Shown: piece after piece, positions 55,592 to 63,548 of the stretch | How the letters are laid out: every line of letters starts with the position of its first letter | How positions within the stretch are numbered: position 1 is the first letter of the stretch | Assembly: GCF_036320485.1 (NCBI RefSeq) | Contig: NZ_CP132911.1 | Coordinates: forward strand, 1,674,001 to 1,738,000 | DNA from: Dyella sp. A6 | GTDB lineage: Bacteria; Pseudomonadota; Gammaproteobacteria; Xanthomonadales; Rhodanobacteraceae | Reading direction: 5' to 3' | DNA length: 64,000 nt | The notes under the pieces: generated by a model | Databases searched by the model: none | What the model was told of the DNA's origin: nothing | The model's input: only the letters and a program-made list of their open reading frames with translations | Translations under genes and position numbers: made by a program

Positions 55592-56436
55592 GCTAAATTA
55601 GAGGTTGCCGGGTCGTTCTGAAGTCGGAATTCGACGGGCGTGAGCCCGTCGAGGCTGTCGTGGGGAATCTCGTTGTTGTAGTCGGCCAGCCACCGTTCCG
55701 CGTGCTCACGTACTTCGGTGAGCGTGCGGAAGATGTACATGTCGAGCACGCCACGGCGGAAGCTGCCGTTGAAACGCTCGATGAAGCCGTTTTGCATGGG
55801 CCTGCCGGGCTCGATGAAGTCCAGAGTGATGCCTTTGCGCTCGGCCCATTCGGCCAGCGCCAGTGCGATGAATTCCGGCCCGTTGTCCAGGCGAAGCTTG
55901 GCCGGATAGCCGCGCCAGGCCGCAATCCGCTCCAGCGTGCGGATGACACGCGTGGCGGGCAGGTTGAGGTCGACCTCGATGGCCAGTGCTTCGCGACTGA
56001 AGTCGTCAATCACGTTGAACGTCCGGAAGCGCTGCCCATCCCACAGGGCGTCGGACATGAAGTCGATCGACCAACTAGCGTTGATCTGCTCGCCAGCCGC
56101 CAAGGGCATCGGATGCCGGTTCGGTACACGCTTCTTGCCGCGTCGGCGGCGATTGAGTTGCATCCGGCAATACACGCGCCACACCCTCTTGTGGTTTCGC
56201 ACCAGGCCGCAGCGTCGAATCAGCTGAAACAGCTTGCCGAAGCCACGCTCTGGAAACCGTTCCGCCAGTTCAGCGAGCAGCGCAATCACTTCCTCGTCCC
56301 GATCCGGTCGGCGGCGGTAACGCGCCGTTGATCGCGACAAGCCCATCGCCGAACAAGCCCGGCGCTCGCTCCAGCCGTAGTGATTCATCAACCACGTCAG
56401 CAGCGGGCGCTTGTGCGCCGGGTCTACAACTTTTTT
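55582..56436 (-). CDS. IS3 transposase OrfB (produced as OrfAB by -1 frameshift)
   Basis: About 284 residues from the frameshift site to a stop at 55582. The integrase core is present: NASWSIDFMSDALWDGQRFR (first Asp), LRLDNGPEFIALALAEWAER (second Asp) and the late FNGSFRRGVLDMYIFRTL/ER region with Glu, preceded by the helper helices RRACSAMGLSRSTARYRRRP. Its frame is open upstream of the slip site without a ribosome binding site, so it is expected as the C-terminal part of OrfAB. The stop lies only 17 bp inside the element's left end. Confidence 0.9.
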   Translation of the reverse strand, partial: KKVVDPAHKRPLLTWLMNHYGWSERRACSAMGLSRSTARYRRRPDRDEEVIALLAELAERFPERGFGKLFQLIRRCGLVRNHKRVWRVYCRMQLNRRRRGKKRVPNRHPMPLAAGEQINASWSIDFMSDALWDGQRFRTFNVIDDFSREALAIEVDLNLPATRVIRTLERIAAWRGYPAKLRLDNGPEFIALALAEWAERKGITLDFIEPGRPMQNGFIERFNGSFRRGVLDMYIFRTLTEVREHAERWLADYNNEIPHDSLDGLTPVEFRLQNDPATSNLAWH

Positions 56437-56690
56437 GCAATCAGATCCTTCAGCGCGTGGTTCTCCATCGCCAGCTCGGCATACATCCGCTTGAGCTTGG
56501 CGTGCTCCGCCTCGACGTCGCGCAGCCGCTGTATGTCGGACGCTTCCATCCCGCCATACTTGGACTTCCACACGTAGTACGTGGCGTCCGATATGCCCAA
56601 CTCGCGGCACACATCTTTGACCTGCCGACCGCCTTCGACCTGCTTCAGCGTCGCGACGATCTGACTTTCGGTGAACTTGCTCTTGCGCAT
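56424..56690 (-). CDS. IS3 transposase OrfA
   Basis: An 88-residue DNA-binding protein with the IS3/IS911-type helix-turn-helix (KSKFTESQIVATLKQVEGGR, VKDVCRELGISDATYYVWK) and a leucine-zipper-like C-terminus (DVEAEHAKLKRMYAELAMEN). It ends in AKKL at the slippery sequence. The gene starts 58 bp inside the element's right end. Product binds the terminal repeats and, fused to OrfB, catalyses transposition. Confidence 0.93.
   Translation of the reverse strand: MRKSKFTESQIVATLKQVEGGRQVKDVCRELGISDATYYVWKSKYGGMEASDIQRLRDVEAEHAKLKRMYAELAMENHALKDLIAKKL
56430..56436 (-). promoter_or_regulatory. A6G slippery site for -1 frameshift in IS3 element
   Basis: On the minus strand the heptamer AAAAAAG lies seven codons or fewer before the orfA stop. 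A -1 slip changes the reading from IAKKL-stop to a frame that continues KKVVDPAHKRPLL into OrfB. This is the standard programmed frameshift used by IS3-family elements to make the active transposase. Confidence 0.85.
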
Positions 56691-56954
56691 CTTCGGTCTC
56701 CTTGGGGCTAGTTTGCCCGGAGACCTCCAGTTATGCCTGGATCAAGATTACGGGGAGTCGACACATAGTGCTGACCCATGCATCACCTTGTCGTGGGGTG
56801 GTGCACTTGATCATAGAAACCGCCTTGGGTTATTTGGGTAAGTCCGAATTTCAACCGTGCTCGTACCTGAAAGCCTCACCCGTCTAGGCTAGGTGCGAAT
56901 GATGCGACTACGATGGAACGGTCCAGCGATTGCCGCCCGGGGTGGGGAGTGTCG

Positions 56955-58352
56955 ATGAGTCGGACCGACCAGGTTCATGATGCCGATGAGGGTGCGACTG
57001 GGACGGCCGGGAGCCTGCTGCTGCTTGGCCTGTTGGCGCCACTGGCCGGACTCGGTGCGGGGGTGATCGGTGCGCTGTTCCGGTGGGTACTGGCCCGGGC
57101 AAACCAGTTTCGAGATGCGTTGATCGCCCACCTCGGACACTCCGGCGTGGGTGGCTTCGTGCTGCTGGTTGCATTGGCTGCGATGGCGACGGCTATTGCG
57201 GCGTGGCTTGCCAAACGCATAGCGCCGTCGGCCGCGGGAAGCGGCATTCCCCGCGTCGAAGCGGTCCTGCGCGAACAGGTGGAGCCCGCTCCGCTGCGCG
57301 TGATCCCGGTGAAGTTCGTGGCGGGCACGCTGGCGATCGGCTCCGGGCTGGCCCTGGGGCGGGAAGGTCCCAGCGTGCAGATGGGCGCGAGTATCGCGTA
57401 TCACCTGGGCAGGCTTTTCCGACGTAGTTGGGCCGATTGCAGGGCCCTGCTGGCCGCCGGTGCAGGCGCCGGGTTGGCAACAGCCTTCAACGCGCCCATC
57501 GCAGGTGCCTTGTTCGTTCTGGAGCGGCTGGTGAGGCGCTTCGAGGCGCGCATGGCGATGGTTTCGCTGGCCGCATCGGCGGTGGCGATCTGGGTTGCCA
57601 GGGCCTTGCTTGGCAATACGCCGGACGACCGGGTGCACGCCTTGTTGTCACCGGGCGTCGTGCAGGAGCCGCTGTACCTGTTGCTGGGCGTGGCGGCCGG
57701 GTTCGCCGGCATGCTCTACAACCGGACCGTGCTTGCCGGCCTTGGCATCACCGACCGGCTGGGCGGCTTGCCGGTCGAGCTTCGTGCCGCCATCGTGGGT
57801 GCGGCGGTGGGGTCCATCGCGTGGTTTGCGCCGGGCATGGTTGGCGGTGGCGACGCAGTTGCCCAGCAGGCGCTGGACGGCATGGGCGGGCTGGCCGTGA
57901 TTCCGCTGATCTTCCTGTTCCGGCTGCTGCTGATCGCCTGCTCGGTGTCTTCCGGCGCTCCCGGTGGCCTGCTTGCGCCGTTCCTGGTGCTCGGGGCCGA
58001 GCTGGGGGTGTGGTTCGGGAAGCTGTTTGCACTGTTGCTGCCTGCACTGGCCATACAGCCCGAGGCATTTGCCCTGGTCGGCATGGCGGCCTTGTTTGCC
58101 GGCATTCTGCGTGCGCCGCTCACAGGCATCGTGCTGGTCACGGAAATGACCAACGACGCGACCCTGCTGCTGCCGATGATCGTGGCGTGTTCGGCGGCGA
58201 TGCTGGTGCCGGCCCTGTTCGGTAACAGCTCGATTCTGGATGCGCTGGGCGCACGCGCGCTGGCTCGTCGCGACCGGCACGCCCGGGTCATGCCAGGTCA
58301 AGGGCCGCGCACGATGAACCAGGCACCTGGCGCCGATGATCGCCCGCGTTGA
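56955..58352 (+). CDS. ClC-family chloride channel / H+-Cl- antiporter
   Basis: A 465-residue membrane protein; ATG 56955 follows GGGGAG by five bases. The three ClC ion-site motifs are visible: AAGSGIPRVEAVL (about residues 95-107), ALGREGPSVQMGASIAYHLG with the gating Glu (about 135-153), and GAPGGLLAPFLVLGAELG (about 335-352). The gating Glu is consistent with antiport or gated channel function. It has about ten or more hydrophobic segments. It starts about 130 bp after the IS30 end and points away from it. Neighbours include MarC and a bestrophin, another anion channel family. Confidence 0.92.
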   Translation: MSRTDQVHDADEGATGTAGSLLLLGLLAPLAGLGAGVIGALFRWVLARANQFRDALIAHLGHSGVGGFVLLVALAAMATAIAAWLAKRIAPSAAGSGIPRVEAVLREQVEPAPLRVIPVKFVAGTLAIGSGLALGREGPSVQMGASIAYHLGRLFRRSWADCRALLAAGAGAGLATAFNAPIAGALFVLERLVRRFEARMAMVSLAASAVAIWVARALLGNTPDDRVHALLSPGVVQEPLYLLLGVAAGFAGMLYNRTVLAGLGITDRLGGLPVELRAAIVGAAVGSIAWFAPGMVGGGDAVAQQALDGMGGLAVIPLIFLFRLLLIACSVSSGAPGGLLAPFLVLGAELGVWFGKLFALLLPALAIQPEAFALVGMAALFAGILRAPLTGIVLVTEMTNDATLLLPMIVACSAAMLVPALFGNSSILDALGARALARRDRHARVMPGQGPRTMNQAPGADDRPR

Positions 58353-58623
58353 GCGGACAGCGCCATCCGGCGTTATTCGCACCTGCCATGCCGTACAGGC
58401 CTGTCGATATGGGTGGTGATCACTGCTTTTTTACGGGCATGAGAGGAAGGTAGAACCAGCCGATGTGGGGAAGGGGATGCGGCGATGATCAACAAGCGGG
58501 CTGGGCGTGCGGTGATTGCGCCTGATCGAGCACGCTGATGATCGTCCGCGCGAGCAGCAACGAAACCCGGGTCGGACGGAAAGGATGCAGGAAGCCAGAT
58601 TCAGCTAAACGAGGACTAGCTAG

Positions 58624-59256
58624 ATGAGTGTAGATTTTCCGTTTGCAATGAAGGTGTTCGCGGCACTGTTCGCCATCATGAATCCGATCGCGAACATTCC
58701 GGTGTTTCTGTCGCTTACGGAGGGGGCCAGCGATAGTCAGAAGCGTCGTATCGCCCTCGTCACGATGACCGGTGTGACGGTGGGCTGCATCGTTTCGATG
58801 ACCGTGGGCGATCTCATCCTTCGCGTGTTCGGCCTCACCATCAATGACTTCCGTCTTGCCGGCGGACTGCTTGTATTGCTGATTGCACTGGACATGCTGC
58901 ATGGCTCGTCGAGTGCGCAGCATCAACCCGGTACGAAAGAGATGGCCGATGCCCAGGACGTGGCGATCTACCCCTTGACGATACCGTTGCTGGTCGGTCC
59001 GGGCACCATCGCCACACTGATCGTATTCGGGCAGAACGCCATGGCCAATGGCCTGGTTCCGGGGCTGATCCTGGGGGTCGCGGTGTTCCTGGTGGTGCTG
59101 GCCATGGCCTTGTTCATGGCACCGTTGATCGGACGACATCTTTCGTCCCGGGTCACCGCGATCACCAAGCGCCTGATGGGCATGATCCTCGCCGCGATCG
59201 CCATGGAAATGATCGTGGCCAGCCTGCAGGTGGCCTTCAAGGGCATTGCCGGTTAG
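58624..59256 (+). CDS. MarC-family integral membrane protein
   Basis: A 210-residue polytopic membrane protein of the MarC/YchE family. Typical segments are FAIMNPIANIPVFLSLTEGA near the start, ILRVFGLTINDFRLAGGLLV in the middle, IYPLTIPLLVGPGTIATLIV and a late RLMGMILAAIAMEMIVASLQ. Six hydrophobic helices are visible. Function of the family is not established despite the old link to multiple antibiotic resistance. It stands 46 nt before the second YdeP-type gene in the same direction, so the two may share a transcript. Confidence 0.9.
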   Translation: MSVDFPFAMKVFAALFAIMNPIANIPVFLSLTEGASDSQKRRIALVTMTGVTVGCIVSMTVGDLILRVFGLTINDFRLAGGLLVLLIALDMLHGSSSAQHQPGTKEMADAQDVAIYPLTIPLLVGPGTIATLIVFGQNAMANGLVPGLILGVAVFLVVLAMALFMAPLIGRHLSSRVTAITKRLMGMILAAIAMEMIVASLQVAFKGIAG

Positions 59257-59302
59257 ACATCACCGCTGAAATGGACATCAATCCTGCGTCGAGGTATGCG
59301 TC

Positions 59303-61591
59303 ATGGCTGAGGAAAAGCTTCCGTACAAACCCTACAGGCACCCGGCCGGCGGCTGGGGTGCTGCCGCCGCAACCGCCAAGGTGCTGCTGCAGCAGAGCGT
59401 CGTCACCAGCGGATCGCGCGCGCTGCTGTCGATGAATCAGCCTGGGGGCTTCAAATGTCCCAGCTGCGCCTTCCCGGACCCGGATTGCAGGAAGACCCTG
59501 GAGTTCTGTGAGAACGGCGCCAAGGCGCTGGCCTTCGAGGCGACCAAGCGTCGCGTGACGCGCGAGTTCTTCGCCGCGCATTCGGTATCCGAGTTAATGC
59601 AGCAGTCGGACCACTGGCTGGAAATGCAGGGGCGGCTGACCGAGCCGATGCGCTACGACGCGGCAACCGACCATTACGTGCCGTGCGAATGGGACGCGGC
59701 ATTCGAGCTGATAGGCCGTCACCTGCGTGGGCTGGACAGCCCGGACCAGGCCGAGTTCTACACCTCGGGCCGCACCGCCAACGAGGCGGCGTTCCTGTAT
59801 TCGATATTCGTGCGCGAGTTCGGCACCAATAATTTTCCGGACTGCTCGAACATGTGCCACGAGCCGACCAGCCGTGGCCTGCCGCCTTCCATCGGCGTCG
59901 GCAAGGGCACGGTGGTGATGGCGGACTTCGATCATGCCCAGGCGCTGTTCATCATCGGCCAGAACACCGGCACCAATTCGCCGCGGATGATGACCAACCT
60001 GGTCGAGGCCCGTCGGCGTGGCATCCCGATCGTGGCCATCAACCCGATGCCGGAGCGGGCACTGATCCGCTTTACCGAGCCCCAGGATGTCGTGCAGATG
60101 GCGACCTTCGGCTCGACACCGATCACCAGCGAATTCGTGCACATCCGCATCGGCGGCGATCTGGCCCTGCTCAAGGGCATGATGAAGGTGATGTTCGAGC
60201 GCGAGGCCGCCGGCGAGAAGATCCTGGACCACGATTTCATCCGCGAGCACACCGTCGGGCTGGACGCGGTCCGCGAGGAGGTGCTGGCCCAGAGCTGGAG
60301 CGACATCGTGGAGATGTCCGGCGTGGACGAGGCGCAGATCCGGCGGGTCGCCGATATCTACATCCGTTCCAGCGCCACCATGATCTGCTACGGCATGGGT
60401 CTTACCCAGCACCAGCAGGGTTCGCGGCTGCTGCAGCAGGTGGTGAACGTACTGCTGCTCAAGGGCAATTTCGGCAAGCCCGGTGCCGGCATCGCGCCGA
60501 TTCGTGGCCACTCGAACGTGCAGGGCGACCGCACCGTCGGCATCGACGAGCAGCCGCCACGCGAATACCTGGATCGCGTGCGCGATGTCTTCGGCTTCGA
60601 GCCTCCGCGTGCGAACGGGCACCACACCATTGAGGCGGTCGAAGCCATGATGCGTGGCGAGGCGCGGGTGTTCATCGGCATGGGCGGCAATTTCGTGCGC
60701 GCCGTTCCCGATACCGAACGCTCGTATGCCGCGATGCGAAATCTCGACCTGACGGTGGGCATCGCCACCAAGTTGAACCGCGGTCACATCGTGCATGGCC
60801 GCGATGCGCTGATCCTGCCTGTCGTCTCGCGCTCCGAGACCATACGGACGCCGCTGGGCGAGCAGTTCGTCACCATCGAGGATTCGATGTCGAATGTCTC
60901 CGCATCGCGCGGGGTGCTGGAACCGGTCAGTGCGCAGGTGCTTCCCGAAGTCGAGATCGTCTGCCGCATGGCGCTTGCGACGCTGCCCGACAGCAAGGTC
61001 GCGTGGCGCGATTACATGCACGACTACGCCCTGATCCGCGACCGGATCTCGGTCATCTATCCGGCGATCTACAGCAGCTTCACGGAGAAGATCCAGAACC
61101 CCAAGGGTTTCACCCTGGATGTGCCACCGCGGCGCCGCGTCTGGCCGACACCGAACGGCAAGGCCAATTTCCTGGTGTTTCCGGGACTGGACGCCAACGA
61201 TCGGGTCAGTGACCCGGACATGCTGCGGCTGGCGACCATCCGCTCGCACGACCAGTTCAACACCACGATCTATAGCTACAACGACCGTTATCGCGGCATC
61301 TACAACGACCGCATGGTGCTGCTGATGAATGCGCAGGACCGGGCAGCCCGCGGACTGCGCGATGGCGACCGCGTCGACGTGGAGACCATCAGCAACGACG
61401 GTGTCGCGCGTCGTGTCGAAGGGCTGACGGCGATCGACTATCCTTTGCCGCCGGGAGCGGTGGCTGGCTACTACCCGGAACTGAACCCGTTGCTGCCGCT
61501 GTCGTATTTCGACAAGATCAGCGGAACGCCGGCGGCCAAGTCCATTCCGGTCCGCGTGATGCCCCATGTCATGGAGACGCCCGAAGCCTGA
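59303..61591 (+). CDS. FdhF/YdeP-family molybdopterin oxidoreductase (copy 2)
   Basis: A 762-residue paralogue of the protein at 49957-52266 with the same order of motifs: YRHPAGGWGAAAATAKVLLQ, FKCPSCAFPDPDC, EFYTSGRTANEAAFLYSIFV, GTNNFPDCSNMCHEPTSRGL, IRGHSNVQGDRTVGIDEQ and TIRSHDQFNTTIYSYNDRYR. The C-terminal domain is complete (ISGTPAAKSIPVRVMPHVME). It would need the bis-MGD cofactor made by MobA and probably FdhD sulfuration, both encoded earlier in the window. Its neighbours are membrane transporters, not redox partners. Confidence 0.9.
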   Translation: MAEEKLPYKPYRHPAGGWGAAAATAKVLLQQSVVTSGSRALLSMNQPGGFKCPSCAFPDPDCRKTLEFCENGAKALAFEATKRRVTREFFAAHSVSELMQQSDHWLEMQGRLTEPMRYDAATDHYVPCEWDAAFELIGRHLRGLDSPDQAEFYTSGRTANEAAFLYSIFVREFGTNNFPDCSNMCHEPTSRGLPPSIGVGKGTVVMADFDHAQALFIIGQNTGTNSPRMMTNLVEARRRGIPIVAINPMPERALIRFTEPQDVVQMATFGSTPITSEFVHIRIGGDLALLKGMMKVMFEREAAGEKILDHDFIREHTVGLDAVREEVLAQSWSDIVEMSGVDEAQIRRVADIYIRSSATMICYGMGLTQHQQGSRLLQQVVNVLLLKGNFGKPGAGIAPIRGHSNVQGDRTVGIDEQPPREYLDRVRDVFGFEPPRANGHHTIEAVEAMMRGEARVFIGMGGNFVRAVPDTERSYAAMRNLDLTVGIATKLNRGHIVHGRDALILPVVSRSETIRTPLGEQFVTIEDSMSNVSASRGVLEPVSAQVLPEVEIVCRMALATLPDSKVAWRDYMHDYALIRDRISVIYPAIYSSFTEKIQNPKGFTLDVPPRRRVWPTPNGKANFLVFPGLDANDRVSDPDMLRLATIRSHDQFNTTIYSYNDRYRGIYNDRMVLLMNAQDRAARGLRDGDRVDVETISNDGVARRVEGLTAIDYPLPPGAVAGYYPELNPLLPLSYFDKISGTPAAKSIPVRVMPHVMETPEA

Positions 61592-61612
61592 CCGGCTTCA
61601 TCCTTACGGGTC

Positions 61613-62584
61613 ATGCCGACAGGCATGGCCCTTGCCAAGGCCCGAGCCGACCTCAGCTCCATGATCGTACGCCCCCGAAATCCGAATTCCGTATTCACGC
61701 TGCTGTTCGCGCTCAAGGGTTCCATTGTCCCGGTCATCTGGCCGCGCGTGCTGTACACCATGCTCCTTTCGCTTGCCGTGGTGGTCGCCGACAAGCGTGG
61801 CCTGGCCCTTCACTTCACCCTGAATGCGGCACCGTTGACCCTGCTGGGCCTGACCCTGGCCATCTTCCTGGGTTTCCGCAACAACGTGGCCTACCAACGT
61901 TGGTGGGAGGCACGCACGCTGTGGGGCGAACTGGTGATCGCCTCGCGCAACCTGGCGCGCCAGACCCTTTCGTACATGCCGACGCTTGCACCGGCCGAGC
62001 AGGCCTGGCTGGTGAAAAACATCATCGGGTTCACGCATGTGCTGCGGCATGAGCTGCGCGGGACGCCGGCCGATGCCGATGTGCGGCGATGGCTGTCGCC
62101 GGATGCGGTGGCGGACATCACCGCGTCGAAGAACCGGCCCAATGCCGTGCTGGGCATGGTCGGTACCGCCTACGCAGATGCGGCCCGGGCCGCTGGCGTG
62201 GACAGCATCCTGATGGCGTCCATGGACCGGGAAATCGACACGCTCTCGCACGTGCTGGGCGGCTGCGAGCGCATCAAGAACACCCCGATACCGTTCGCCT
62301 ACATCCTGCTTCTGCACCGCACCGTGCATGTCTACTGTTTCATGCTGCCGTTCTGCCTGATCGGGCCGCTGGGCTGGCTGACGCCGCTGGCCGTGGGCGT
62401 CATGGCCTACACGTTCTTCGGTCTGGACGCGATCGGCGAACAGATCGAGGACCCGTTCGACCTTCTGCCCAACGACCTGCCGCTGGACGCGCTGTGCCGT
62501 ACGGTGGAGATCAGCCTGCTCGAACTGCTCGGCGAAGCCGACATTCCTGATCCGCTACATCCATGCAACAACGTGTTGTCCTGA
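61613..62584 (+). CDS. Bestrophin-family anion channel (YneE-like)
   Basis: A protein of up to 323 residues of the bacterial bestrophin family, pentameric anion channels. The core starts at MIVRPRNPNSVFTLLFALKG, so the ATG at 61661 is a good alternative start. Other family segments: LGLTLAIFLGFRNNVAYQRW, WEARTLWGELVIASRNLARQ, PFAYILLLHRTVHVYCFMLP and the late TFFGLDAIGEQIEDPFDLLP near the channel neck. It follows the YdeP-type gene by 21 nt, which suggests a shared transcript. Confidence 0.9.
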   Translation: MPTGMALAKARADLSSMIVRPRNPNSVFTLLFALKGSIVPVIWPRVLYTMLLSLAVVVADKRGLALHFTLNAAPLTLLGLTLAIFLGFRNNVAYQRWWEARTLWGELVIASRNLARQTLSYMPTLAPAEQAWLVKNIIGFTHVLRHELRGTPADADVRRWLSPDAVADITASKNRPNAVLGMVGTAYADAARAAGVDSILMASMDREIDTLSHVLGGCERIKNTPIPFAYILLLHRTVHVYCFMLPFCLIGPLGWLTPLAVGVMAYTFFGLDAIGEQIEDPFDLLPNDLPLDALCRTVEISLLELLGEADIPDPLHPCNNVLS

Positions 62585-62644
62585 GCTTGCCAGCCAGGCG
62601 AATCAGGGCACTCTCGATCGTCAACCTGTAGAAGGAGGTGTGTC

Positions 62645-63058
62645 ATGGTGAAGGGGCATGATGGGCTGTTGTTGGTGGGGCGTTTCCTGCTGGTGCTTCT
62701 GTTCCTGGTTTTCGGCGTACAGAAGCTCGACTACGCAAGTACGGTGCATTACATGATGCAGGTCGGCGCACCGCTGCCCGGGCTGGCGGCGGTTGTCGCC
62801 ATCGTCATGGAGACCCTCGTTCCGCTGGCGATCTTCATCGGTCTGGCCACCCGGCCGCTGGCGCTGCTGCTTGCGCTGTACACCCTGGGCACCGCGATCG
62901 TCGCTCACCATTACTGGAGCATGAGCGGCATGGCCCGGTATGAAAACGAGATCAACTTCTTCAAGAACGTCAGCATCATCGGCGGCCTGTTGCTGCTGTA
63001 CGTGTCCGGTGCGGGCGCGTATTCGATCGACGCCCGGCGGCGCGAACGTCAGGCTTGA
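62645..63058 (+). CDS. DoxX-family membrane protein
   Basis: A 137-residue protein with four hydrophobic segments, preceded by a strong ribosome binding site (AAGGAGGTG). It begins LLLVGRFLLVLLFLVFGVQK and continues LAAVVAIVMETLVPLAIFIG, the DoxX/YphA pattern. Functions of the family are varied and mostly unknown (quinol oxidase partners, oxidative stress). It is 60 nt after the bestrophin gene in the same direction. Confidence 0.85.
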   Translation: MVKGHDGLLLVGRFLLVLLFLVFGVQKLDYASTVHYMMQVGAPLPGLAAVVAIVMETLVPLAIFIGLATRPLALLLALYTLGTAIVAHHYWSMSGMARYENEINFFKNVSIIGGLLLLYVSGAGAYSIDARRRERQA

Positions 63059-63182
63059 GTCACCGGCCGAATGTTGCCGGTCCGGGGCAGGGCATGTCGA
63101 ACGACAGCCCTGCCGTTCGTCGTGAAGGCAGACCCTGCACACCGGTCCGACCCAGCTCAGTCCAGTCCTCCTGGAGGCGCAC

Positions 63183-63548
63183 ATGCCGCAATATCTCATC
63201 TCCACCTACCTTCCCGACGACTTCGATCCCTCGCAGATGACCGAGCAGACCATCCAGGCGATCCATGCACTGAACCGGGAATTGATCGCTGCCGGCGTCA
63301 GGCGATTCGCCTGCGGGCTGAGCCCGAAAGCCGTCACCGTGCGCTCGCAAGCCGACGGCGAGGCCATCGTGACCGACGGCCCCTACCTGGAAACGAAAGA
63401 GTACGTGGGCGGACTGTCGATACTCGAGACCGAGAATATCGACCAGGCACTGGCCTGGGTACGCAAGGGCGCCAGGGTCATTCCAGGCGTGGTCGAGGTG
63501 CGGGAGATCTTCTTCAACCCCGCACCGGCGGAAGACTGCGTGAGGTAG
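63183..63548 (+). CDS. YCII-related small protein
   Basis: A 121-residue protein with the ferredoxin-like YCII fold: start PQYLISTYLPDD, then a helix EQTIQAIHALNRELIAAGVR, the conserved IVTDGPYLETKEYVGGLSIL and AWVRKGARVIPGVVEVREIF. GGAGG lies before the ATG. Relatives often accompany ECF sigma factors as DGPF-domain proteins; no sigma factor follows within the window. It is about 125 nt after the DoxX gene. Confidence 0.85.
   Translation: MPQYLISTYLPDDFDPSQMTEQTIQAIHALNRELIAAGVRRFACGLSPKAVTVRSQADGEAIVTDGPYLETKEYVGGLSILETENIDQALAWVRKGARVIPGVVEVREIFFNPAPAEDCVR

Larger units (their letters stand above)
55565..56763 (-). mobile_element. IS3-family element (IS407-like) with CATA target duplication
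   Basis: A 1199-bp element bounded by a perfect 16-bp inverted repeat, TGTCGACTCCCCGTAA at 55565-55580 and its complement at 56748-56763; ends are 5'-TG...CA-3' as in the IS3 family. CATA occurs on both sides (55561-55564 and 56764-56767), a 4-bp duplication typical of the IS407 group. It encodes orfA and orfB joined by -1 frameshifting. It sits inside the IS30 transposase gene and looks complete. Confidence 0.93.
54505..56824 (-). mobile_element. IS30-family element, split by an IS3 element
   Basis: The terminal inverted repeats are GGCGGTGTCAATC... at 54505 and the complement of ...GATCATAGAAACCGCC ending at 56824; 20 of 26 positions match, with GGCGGT and AAGTGCACCA shared. TTG flanks both sides (54502-54504 and 56825-56827), fitting a 2-3 bp target duplication. 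Without the inner IS3 element and its duplicated 4 bp the element is about 1.1 kb, a normal IS30 size. Confidence 0.8.

Noticed and set aside
59594..61567. 657-codon antisense frame opposite the second YdeP-type gene
   Set aside because: Same pattern of codon-bias shadow; no domain recognised.
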